From assembly GCA_022866185.1 (NCBI GenBank), contig JALHUG010000310.1, forward strand, positions 1 to 11,491: DNA of 11,491 nt, given 5' to 3'. Source of the DNA: Dehalococcoidia bacterium (GTDB lineage Bacteria > Chloroflexota > Dehalococcoidia > SM23-28-2). Below, piece after piece: positions 1 to 5,690 of this stretch. The position numbers were made by a program, and so were the translations under genes. How positions within the stretch are numbered: position 1 is the stretch's first letter; the number at the start of each line of letters is the position of its first letter. Below the pieces are notes generated by a model. The model saw nothing but the letters and a program-made list of their open reading frames with translations. It was not told the DNA's origin and did no database searches.

Positions 1-60
1 ATACATGCGCCCAAGACCGAAAATTCATGTCTCACAGCCTCTTGGCTGCTGTCACCCTTC

Positions 61-90
61 TTGACATCTTATGCGCTTTTGAGGGACAAT
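61..90 (+). promoter_or_regulatory. Putative sigma70-type promoter for the macro-domain / NTPase pair
   Basis: A perfect TTGACA -35 box at 61-66 is followed after 18 bases by GACAAT at 85-90, which matches 4 of 6 positions of the -10 consensus. Transcription would start near 97, giving a leader of about 120 bases before the ATG at 221. The prediction rests on motif and spacing only. Confidence 0.5.
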
Positions 91-96
91 AGAGGG

Positions 97-214
97 TGCT
101 CCCAAGGGGCTCAGTAAGCAGCCCCGCCCAAAGGAGAGCTGGCGAAGCGGAAGCGCAAGCGGGCGCTTCGGCGGTGAGCCAGAGGGCGGAGGAAGCAAAA
201 AGGTTCCTTGGGAG
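97..214 (+). promoter_or_regulatory. Structured 5' leader with two hairpins upstream of the macro-domain gene
   Basis: GGGGCT (106-111) can pair with AGCCCC (120-125) around an 8-base loop. CTGG (139-142) plus CGAAGCG (143-149) can pair with CGCTTCG (164-170) plus CCAG (179-182), giving a long interrupted stem. Next comes AGGGCGGAGGAAGC, and then a GGTTCCTT segment whose TTCCT can pair with AGGAA. The order AGTAAGC, GAGAGCTGGC stem, GTGAGCCAG, AGGGCGG loosely resembles the 3' half of a T-box leader, but the canonical AGGGTGG-ACC element is not intact and no aminoacyl-tRNA synthetase follows. It is reported as a structured leader of unknown function. The ribosome binding site GGGAG (210-214) lies at its end. 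Confidence 0.35.
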
Positions 215-220
215 TTTTCT

Positions 221-739
221 ATGGACATTCTCCTTATCCGCGGCGACATCGCCCAGCAGGACGCTGAGGCCATCGTCAACGCCGCCAATAACCACCTCTG
301 GATGGGAGCGGGCGTGGCGGGGGCGATCAAGCGGGCGGGCGGCAGAGAGATCGAGCAGGAGGCGGTAGCCAAGGGGCCGATCCCCATCGGCGAGGCCGTG
401 GCTACCGGCGCCGGTCGCCTGAAGGCGCGCTACGTCATCCACGCGGCGGTGATGGGGCGTGACCTGCGCACCGACGCCGACAAGATCCGCCAGGCCACCC
501 AGAGCAGCCTGCGGCGGGCCGACGAGCTGGCACTGAAGAGCATCGCCTTTCCCGCCCTGGGCACGGGCGTGGGCGCCTTCCCCCTCGAAGAGTGCGCTCG
601 CATCATGCTGGACGTTGTGCATGGGCACAGCGCCAGCGGCACCAGCCTGGAGCGCGTCTTCTTCGTCCTCTACGACGAGCCAGCCTATCAGGCCTTCGAG
701 AGGGTGTGGCGCTCCAGCCAGGGCACCAGCACAGGGTGA
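221..739 (+). CDS. Macro-domain protein, probable O-acetyl-ADP-ribose / ADP-ribosyl hydrolase
   Basis: This 172-residue protein is essentially one macro domain, the usual length for a stand-alone bacterial member. Visible hallmarks are the N-terminal G8-D9-I10 that contacts adenine, VNAANN at 19-24 with the catalytic-type Asn, the glycine-rich GAGVAGAIKRAGG loop at 29-41, and PALGTGVGAFP at 111-121, which binds the diphosphate and distal ribose. Family members bind ADP-ribose and often remove it from O-acetyl-ADP-ribose or from modified proteins or nucleic acids in the cytoplasm. The ATG at 221 has a GGGAG site 6 bases upstream. The NTPase gene follows within 26 bases, so the two are probably co-transcribed. 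The exact substrate cannot be read from sequence. Confidence 0.93.
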   Translation: MDILLIRGDIAQQDAEAIVNAANNHLWMGAGVAGAIKRAGGREIEQEAVAKGPIPIGEAVATGAGRLKARYVIHAAVMGRDLRTDADKIRQATQSSLRRADELALKSIAFPALGTGVGAFPLEECARIMLDVVHGHSASGTSLERVFFVLYDEPAYQAFERVWRSSQGTSTG

Positions 740-765
740 GCCGCGGGTTCTCCACCCACCGGGCC

Positions 766-1311
766 ATGCCTCAGAGCAAGACCACCTTTCTCCTCACCGG
801 CCACCCCGGCTGCGGCAAGACCACCCTCATCCGTCGCCTGGTGGAGGGCCTGGGCGTGTCCGCCGGCGGCTTCTACACCGAGGAGATCCGCCGCGGTGGT
901 CGGCGTGAGGGCTTCGCCCTCGTCACCCGGGACGGTCAGACCGCCACCATGGCCAGCGTCTACAGCCCCAGCCGTCGGCGGGTGAGCAAGTACGGGGTGG
1001 ACGTGGAGTCCATCGACGAGGTGGGCGTGCCAGCCATCGAGCGGGCCACGGAAAGGGCCGCGCTGGTGGTGATCGATGAGATCGGCAAGATGGAGCTGCT
1101 TTCAAACCGGTTTCGTCAGGCAGTGCTATCGGCGCTGGAGAGCGGCAAGCCCGTGCTGGCGAGCATCATGCTGGCCCCCCATCCTTGGGCAGACGCCATC
1201 AAGGCTCGTCCCGAAGCGGAGGCCATTCTGCTGACCGAAGCCAACCGGTCGCAGGTTCAGGATGACCTGCTGGCGAGACTGCGAGAGCGGCTGCACAGCG
1301 CATCGGTCTAG
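766..1311 (+). CDS. THEP1-family nucleoside-triphosphatase
   Basis: From the ATG at 766 the protein is 181 residues, matching the compact THEP1 (NTPase_1, DUF265) family of P-loop NTPases. The Walker A motif TGHPGCGKTT lies at 11-20 with the catalytic Lys at 18. GGFYTEEIR at 34-42 is the characteristic segment after the first helix. Walker B is VVIDEIGKME at 101-110. Characterised members hydrolyse several NTPs slowly, and their cellular role is unclear. An alternative GTG at 736 overlaps the macro-gene stop (GTGA) and would add ten residues, allowing translational coupling. Family proteins usually begin just before the P-loop, so 766 is preferred even though its Shine-Dalgarno is weak. The pairing with a macro-domain gene suggests a shared nucleotide-related role, which is inference. 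Confidence 0.9.
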   Translation: MPQSKTTFLLTGHPGCGKTTLIRRLVEGLGVSAGGFYTEEIRRGGRREGFALVTRDGQTATMASVYSPSRRRVSKYGVDVESIDEVGVPAIERATERAALVVIDEIGKMELLSNRFRQAVLSALESGKPVLASIMLAPHPWADAIKARPEAEAILLTEANRSQVQDDLLARLRERLHSASV

Positions 1312-1545
1312 ACTGCTGTATCACCGAATTGCAGCGACAGCCGGGCGTAGTATGCCATTTGAGGTGAGACCCTTCGCTAAGCTCAGGGTGACGGCATGGC
1401 CTACCGTCATTCTGAGCGGAGCGAAGAATCTCAGCGGCCCGCATAGATGACAACCCCGCTTCATTCAGGAAGCCTGGCACACGTGTAACCCTGGCCATAT
1501 CTGCTCGTCTTTACATGGTGAATATGTGAAGAACATGAAGGAAGG
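1312..1545. other. Intergenic region with an inverted repeat and an ACACGTGT palindrome
   Basis: No credible gene lies here. The left half holds the interspersed inverted repeat listed separately. An 8-base palindrome, ACACGTGT, lies at 1479-1486 and could be an operator. No convincing -35/-10 pair was found for the downstream diguanylate cyclase. Confidence 0.5.
1370..1426. repeat. Interspersed imperfect inverted repeat (CCCTTCG..AAGCTCAGGG family)
   Basis: The left arm at 1372-1394 and the right arm at 1404-1426 are 23 bases each and are imperfect reverse complements around a 9-base spacer. The mismatches cluster in the middle. The segment 1370-1388, read on the minus strand, matches 17 of 19 positions of CCCTGAGCTTGCCGAAGGG, the unit also found at 5399-5447 (interrupted) and 7488-7506. 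It looks like a small non-coding dispersed element. It could also act as a transcript-stabilising hairpin after the NTPase gene. Confidence 0.7.
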
Positions 1546-2865
1546 ATGAACGTGGCCGCGGTGGACGACTGGGAGACACAGCCCACACCAGCGCGCATGG
1601 GGACAGCGGCCGGGGATAGCATACGGGCGGATACGCCCTGGGGAACCTCTGTCCAACTGTTTCGCCGCATCAAGTGGGGGGTGCGGCTGCTTGTCTATCC
1701 AGCCATAACCCTTCTCATTCCCGCCGACTATTTTTTCCTGGGGCTGTCCTGGGAGGAGGCAATCATGAGCCATCTAGGGGGATACCTTGTTGCCACCCTC
1801 GGCATTGAGATCGCCTTCTGGTTTATCTTCAAGCTGCGGAAACGGACCGCCTACGCCAGCATGTTGGCCACGGAAGTGGGCGCCACTCGCGACTTCGGCC
1901 AGGCCTGTCATAGGGCCGTGCGAGTGGTGGCTGAACTGCTAGACGTAGAGAAGGTCGTCCTGGCCTGGGGCAACCCCTCCGACACTTCACTGACCACCGT
2001 GGCCACACATGGCATTCCCCCTGAGGACGTGCCCCTGACCACGCCCCTGCCATGGTGCCAGCGTGCTGTCAAGCAAGCGATGGAGGAACGCGAAGTTGTC
2101 TTGACCTCGGCCAGCGAGGGCCGTGCTTGGCTATCAGGCTCCGACGGCCATAGCCGGGTGGCCCTTGTACCACTGCTCTCTCTTGACCGGTTCGTTGGCC
2201 TGCTAATCCTGGTTGGCGGACGGAAAGCCTCAGACCTTCAGGACAAGGGCCTTCTCGCCATCACGGGACCGGCTATTGGCCTGACCCTGGACAACCTGCA
2301 TCACAGCTCGGAGCTGCGTCAAATGGCGACGCACGATGAGCTGACGCAGCTCTTCAACCGCCGCCATTTCTTCGAGCAGCTCGAGAATGAGCTAACAGAC
2401 GCTCAGCACTCTGGCAGACCCCTTAGCCTGCTCATGCTGGACGTGGACGGTCTCAAGCTGATCAACGACACCTATGGTCATAGCATCGGCGACAAAGTCC
2501 TGGCGAACTTCGGAAAGCTGCTAGCCAAGCGCGTTCGAGCCGAGGAGCTCCCTGCTCGAATCGGTGGCGACGAGTTTGCTGTCCTGATGCCGAACACCGA
2601 CAAGCGCGGCGCCCTTGCAGCCGCCGCCCGCTTGGAGAGGACACTGAAGTCAAAGCCCATCTGCGAAGCTGAGGGACTGGAGCTTCGGCTCAGCATCTCC
2701 TGCGGCGTGGCAAGCTACCCCTGGAGCGGCGAGACCGTTGCGGACATCGTGCAACAGGCGGACGCCAACATGTATGGGATGAAGGCTACGCGGAAGGGGC
2801 GGTCACGAGCCGCCACCACGCCCAGGCGGGAAAGGCATTTCAGATCGGCAAAGGCCTTGCAGTGA
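1546..2865 (+). CDS. Membrane-anchored GAF-GGDEF diguanylate cyclase
   Basis: This 439-residue protein has two predicted membrane helices at about 44-65 and 77-97, then a GAF-like sensor region at about 105-250, then a C-terminal GGDEF domain from about 260. The catalytic domain shows DELTQLFNRRHFF at 264-276, metal-binding D299 in LDVDGLKLINDTYGH, and an intact GGDEF at 340-344. It should condense two GTP into cyclic di-GMP at the membrane in response to a signal read by the GAF region. The usual inhibitory RxxD site before GGDEF reads RAEE (331-334), so product inhibition may be altered. The ATG at 1546 follows an AAGGAAGG purine run directly; a start further in would cut into the membrane region. 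No EAL or PilZ partner is in the window. Confidence 0.93.
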   Translation: MNVAAVDDWETQPTPARMGTAAGDSIRADTPWGTSVQLFRRIKWGVRLLVYPAITLLIPADYFFLGLSWEEAIMSHLGGYLVATLGIEIAFWFIFKLRKRTAYASMLATEVGATRDFGQACHRAVRVVAELLDVEKVVLAWGNPSDTSLTTVATHGIPPEDVPLTTPLPWCQRAVKQAMEEREVVLTSASEGRAWLSGSDGHSRVALVPLLSLDRFVGLLILVGGRKASDLQDKGLLAITGPAIGLTLDNLHHSSELRQMATHDELTQLFNRRHFFEQLENELTDAQHSGRPLSLLMLDVDGLKLINDTYGHSIGDKVLANFGKLLAKRVRAEELPARIGGDEFAVLMPNTDKRGALAAAARLERTLKSKPICEAEGLELRLSISCGVASYPWSGETVADIVQQADANMYGMKATRKGRSRAATTPRRERHFRSAKALQ

Positions 2866-2944
2866 GCCCGCCAGAAGGCGATAGCCTCGCGACCGGCTCT
2901 CATGCTGAGAGGCATTCTGTTGACCGCGGGAGTCAGAAGGTGAT

Positions 2945-3670
2945 ATGTTGGCAGCCGCTAAACCTGTTCTCAGGTCAGGCGATAAGATGACCGCCAGACC
3001 CATCGAACGTGCCCAGCCTCCCACGCAACGGCAACGCCGCCGTGAACGGGATACACGCGGCCAGATCCTCGATGCCTCCTTGCGTCTGTTCTCTCAACAC
3101 GGCTTCGCCCGCACCACCGTGCGAGCCATCGCGCGCGATGTCGGCATCACCAACGCCGCCATCTACTACCACTTCGCTTCCAAGCAAGAGCTGCTGGAGG
3201 CGCTGCTCGATGAGAAGGGGATCGTGCCTGCCCTTCAAGAGCTGCAGCAGGCGACCACCGAGTTTCCGCCGCGGGTTGGCCTCCTGGCCATCGCCCGCCA
3301 GGCCATGTCCCTGATGCAATCGAACCGCGACTTCCTGCGCCTGGTGCTCATGGAGGCCCTGGGCGGCGAGGCCACGGCGGTGGCGGTATACCGCAGAAAC
3401 ATCGAGCTCTGGGAGAAGGGCGTGAGTCGGTTCCTCAAGGCCTACGCCCAGAGGGGATTATTGCGGCAGGTGGACGTCGAGATGACCGCCCGCCAGATAG
3501 TGATCATGGTGCTCACGGTCTTCCTGGGCGACCTCGTGGGCCGATTTGGCTCCCACCAAAGCAAAGGCGGTAAGCTGAGTCCAGTCCTGGATTCTTATCT
3601 TGCCGCCGCTTTGGACAACATACTCCACGGCATCCTGGCGTCGCCTGCCTCTACCAGCCCTGACGATTGA
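2945..3670 (+). CDS. TetR/AcrR-family transcriptional regulator
   Basis: This 241-residue protein has a TetR-type N-terminal DNA-binding domain at about 39-83. ILDASLRLFSQHGFARTTVR is followed by the helix-turn-helix AIARDVGITNAAIYYHFASK and then the first ligand-domain helix. The remainder is helical and divergent, as expected of the ligand-binding and dimer domain, so the inducer cannot be guessed. Start 2945 has AGAAGG 4 bases upstream. ATG 2987 would give 227 residues and cannot be excluded, because a TTGACC box at 2920 with TATGTT at 2944 could place transcription start beyond 2945. It probably controls itself and the hydrolase that begins 55 bases after its stop. Confidence 0.92.
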   Translation: MLAAAKPVLRSGDKMTARPIERAQPPTQRQRRRERDTRGQILDASLRLFSQHGFARTTVRAIARDVGITNAAIYYHFASKQELLEALLDEKGIVPALQELQQATTEFPPRVGLLAIARQAMSLMQSNRDFLRLVLMEALGGEATAVAVYRRNIELWEKGVSRFLKAYAQRGLLRQVDVEMTARQIVIMVLTVFLGDLVGRFGSHQSKGGKLSPVLDSYLAAALDNILHGILASPASTSPDD

Positions 3671-3725
3671 CCCCTGCCGCTCTATCAGGCGAGGGCCAGC
3701 AGTTCCGTCCACGGGGAGTCAGCAC

Positions 3726-4364
3726 TTGCAGGAAACCGCCAGCAAGCCGGTCGCCTTCACGAGCGAAGGCCTAGCCCTGGAAGGCATCCTCCGCCAGCCT
3801 GCCTCCGCTTTCTTCCCCGCTGCCGCCATCTGCCACCCCCATCCGCTGTACGGCGGCGACATGAGCAACTACGTGGTCGTCGCCGTATGCCAGGCCCTAG
3901 CCGAGGCGGGCATCGCCAGCCTCCGTTTCAACTTTCGAGGCGTCGGCCGCAGCGAGGGGAAGTATGGTGACGGCCTGGGCGAGCGGTCCGACGCCGCCGC
4001 TGCTCTGGCCTACCTGCGCCAACTGGCGGCGGTTGATCCGGACAAGGTGGGCATTATCGGCTACTCTTTCGGGGCGACGGTCGCCCTGGCGGCAGCAGCC
4101 GAACGAGTGGCGGCGGTGGCAGCCATCTCGCCCCCCTCGTTTGGCCAGGGCGTCCCAGACCTCGCCATCCGCCACCCCACCCTGCTCATATCGGGCGAGC
4201 AGGATGAAATCGCGCCGGCTGCCGGCCTGTCCACGCTGGCGACCATAATAGGCCCGCACTGCCAGATGGCGGTGGTTCACGGCGCCGACCACTTTTGGTT
4301 GGGCTACGAGAAAGAGCTGGCCCAGGCAGTGGCCCAGTTCTTCCGCCAGTGCCTCATCGGATAG
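3726..4364 (+). CDS. Alpha/beta-hydrolase superfamily protein
   Basis: No ATG or GTG fits the reading frame here. A TTG at 3726 is preceded by GGGGAG (3713-3718) with a 7-base spacer, so it is taken as the start and gives 212 residues. A longer TTG frame from 3600 would overlap the regulator gene and adds sequence with no family character. Visible elements are the HPHPLYGG oxyanion-type loop at 37-44, the FNFRGVGRSEG strand and turn at 68-78, the nucleophile elbow GYSFGA with Ser114, an Asp at 160 in GEQDEI, and the catalytic His189 in GADHFW. The order and size fit the short COG2945-type cytoplasmic hydrolases. The substrate is unknown, probably an ester or acyl compound. It sits between a TetR regulator and a DUF167 gene in one apparent operon. 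Confidence 0.88.
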   Translation: MQETASKPVAFTSEGLALEGILRQPASAFFPAAAICHPHPLYGGDMSNYVVVAVCQALAEAGIASLRFNFRGVGRSEGKYGDGLGERSDAAAALAYLRQLAAVDPDKVGIIGYSFGATVALAAAAERVAAVAAISPPSFGQGVPDLAIRHPTLLISGEQDEIAPAAGLSTLATIIGPHCQMAVVHGADHFWLGYEKELAQAVAQFFRQCLIG

Positions 4365-4376
4365 CGAGCGAGGACA

Positions 4377-4646
4377 ATGGCCTCCATCAGCCTGCGAGTG
4401 ACCCCCAGCGCCAGCCGCGACGCCCTGATGGGCTGGCAGGGGGATGTGCTGCACCTTCGCGTCGCTGCCCCCGCCCAACGGGGAAAGGCCAACGAGGCGG
4501 TCTTGCGCCTCCTGGCCGTCGCTCTGGGGGTAGAGCGACAGCGGCTGCGCATCGTCCGGGGGACAACCTCTCGCCAGAAGGTGGTCTTTGTGGACGGCCT
4601 CGAGCAGGCGGAGATACGTGCCCGCCTGGGCCCGGCCTCTTCCTGA
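4377..4646 (+). CDS. DUF167 (UPF0235 / YggU-type) family protein
   Basis: This 89-residue protein matches the small DUF167 fold. It has RVTPSASRDAL near the N-terminus (7-17), then LHLRVAAPAQRGKANEAVLRLL with the conserved PAxxGKAN block at about 31-39, then LRIVRGTTSRQKVV toward the end. The function of the family is not established; structures show a small alpha/beta fold. The start ATG at 4377 lies 12 bases after the hydrolase stop with GAGG just upstream, consistent with co-transcription. The next gene begins about 35 bases after its stop. Confidence 0.9.
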   Translation: MASISLRVTPSASRDALMGWQGDVLHLRVAAPAQRGKANEAVLRLLAVALGVERQRLRIVRGTTSRQKVVFVDGLEQAEIRARLGPASS

Positions 4647-4681
4647 CTGGACAACGCTTAGGGGGTGCAGCGATAAAAAGG

Positions 4682-5404
4682 GTGACAGCGAGCGCGCCAA
4701 CGGCTGGGCTAGCGGTAGCGCTGGTGCTCCTGGGGTCCTGGGCCTTGGGAGGGCAGGAGAGTGCCCAGGCCCAGGACACCGTCAACTTCGACATCGACCC
4801 GGAGATCACGGGGAACGGCGCCAACACCCTGGGAACGGTGGAAGACTGCGTGCAGGTGGACATCTCCAGCCCCAGCTTCGACGACGTGAGCGACTACGAG
4901 ATCGACATTGTGGTGAGCGGCGACACTCAAGCGCCCACCATGTACGATGTGTTGCTGAACTTCGACTCGACCAAAGTCCACATCGCTGCCCTTGGCACCG
5001 ATCGCCTAATCAAGATGCCAGGAGCATACCCTTACGGTGATGAGCTGCCTGACAGCGACGGTACGTACGCCGCCGACGCCTACTATCTCGTGGGGGCAGG
5101 CATCGAGGGCGATGGCACCCTGGTGAGGGTCGGCCTGGACATCGGGGCCTCGGGCGTGGTGACCTTTAGCCTGGATGCGGACCCCCTGACTGCCTACAAG
5201 TCGGGTGCTGGCAATCACCCGGTCATGCTCGATTCGGGCATGCTGGCCATAAACGACTACTGCGGGAACCCACCCGTCGGCGGCATAGCCGAACTCCCGG
5301 ATGTCTCTGATTCGGCGGCCCGCGATTACATCGGTCTGGCTGGGCTCGCGGCAGCAGGCGCCCTCGCGGCGGGCGGCTGGTACGCCCGCAGGCGCCTGCC
5401 CTGA
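4682..5404 (+). CDS. Exported cohesin-like protein with C-terminal anchor tag (short paralog)
   Basis: Counted from GTG 4682, the protein is 240 residues. A signal peptide ends near AQAQ at about 28-31. An all-beta domain at 33-192 follows, beginning VNFDIDPEI and resembling cohesin-type modules. The tail has PPVGGIAELP at 197-206, a hydrophobic helix at about 215-234 and ARRRLP. It is a clear paralog of the gene at 5691. The position matching that gene's ATG reads ATA here (4673), with the GGGGG ribosome site at the right distance for ATA and the KR n-region retained. The true start is therefore uncertain: it may be ATA, the GTG three codons later, or lost. Two cysteines only (C56, C194) bracket the domain and could form a disulfide. 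The protein probably sits on the outer face of the membrane. Its binding partner is unknown. Confidence 0.75.
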   Translation: MTASAPTAGLAVALVLLGSWALGGQESAQAQDTVNFDIDPEITGNGANTLGTVEDCVQVDISSPSFDDVSDYEIDIVVSGDTQAPTMYDVLLNFDSTKVHIAALGTDRLIKMPGAYPYGDELPDSDGTYAADAYYLVGAGIEGDGTLVRVGLDIGASGVVTFSLDADPLTAYKSGAGNHPVMLDSGMLAINDYCGNPPVGGIAELPDVSDSAARDYIGLAGLAAAGALAAGGWYARRRLP

Positions 5405-5447
5405 GCTCCCGCCTGAGGCGGGTCCGCCTCCGGCGGATGCCGAAGGG
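5399..5447. repeat. Interspersed repeat unit interrupted by a 30-base double hairpin
   Basis: CCCTGAGCT (5399-5407) and TGCCGAAGGG (5438-5447) together make the 19-base unit CCCTGAGCTTGCCGAAGGG, which matches 7488-7506 at 18 of 19 positions. Between them lie 30 bases forming two perfect small hairpins: CCCGCC-TGA-GGCGGG (5408-5422) and CCGCC-TCC-GGCGG (5424-5436). The TGA stop of the short paralog (5402-5404) lies inside the unit. The hairpins could act as a terminator or 3' stabiliser, though no T-run follows. Confidence 0.75.
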
Positions 5448-5529
5448 CTCGCTGCGGTAGAAGCAGAACAAGCATCCTGCGGGCTCGCGACCCTCCACAA
5501 AATTCTTCGAAAATTGCCAGCGCGGACGC

Positions 5530-5557
5530 TTGACAAATTCATGGAGATATGTAAACT
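5530..5557 (+). promoter_or_regulatory. Putative promoter of the propeller-containing paralog
   Basis: A perfect TTGACA at 5530-5535 is followed after 16 bases by TAAACT at 5552-5557, which matches 4 of 6 positions of the -10 consensus. It lies in a locally AT-rich patch inside GC-rich flanks. Transcription would start near 5564, leaving a leader of about 125 bases. This suggests the second paralog is transcribed separately from the first. Confidence 0.55.
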
Positions 5558-5563
5558 ATGATC

Positions 5564-5690
5564 GCTTCGACGGGGGGCGCAGCCAAGGCAGATAGGCGCG
5601 AGCTGTATCACGCTTGCCTTGTGATAGCCTTCACGACTGGCCCCGCCCGCCGGGCAGGTTGGTTGGGATTCTGCATAAGGGGGTGCGGTC
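5564..5690 (+). promoter_or_regulatory. 5' leader of the propeller-containing paralog
   Basis: This untranslated stretch of about 125 bases has a TATCAC (5606-5611) / GTGATA (5621-5626) hairpin and ends in a GGGGG ribosome site (5679-5683 region) 7 bases before the ATG. The bases around the ATG are shared with the first paralog. No known riboswitch class could be recognised by eye. Confidence 0.3.

Noticed and set aside
32..628. Long minus-strand open frame opposite the macro-domain gene
   Set aside because: It lies antisense to a well-supported gene and has no domain character. Long antisense frames are expected in high-GC coding sequence.
4295..4681. Upstream in-frame extension of the short cohesin-like paralog
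   Set aside because: It would overlap the hydrolase end and the whole DUF167 gene in another frame. The signal peptide clearly begins near 4673-4682.
3897..4700. 267-codon minus-strand open frame opposite the hydrolase and DUF167 genes
   Set aside because: It spans two recognisable plus-strand genes and shows low-complexity composition without any family motif.
5564..5690. Cyclic di-GMP (GEMM) riboswitch in the leader of the propeller gene
   Set aside because: A GGCGCAGCC stretch loosely recalls the GEMM core and a diguanylate cyclase lies nearby, but the GAAA tetraloop hairpin and the second conserved half could not be found.
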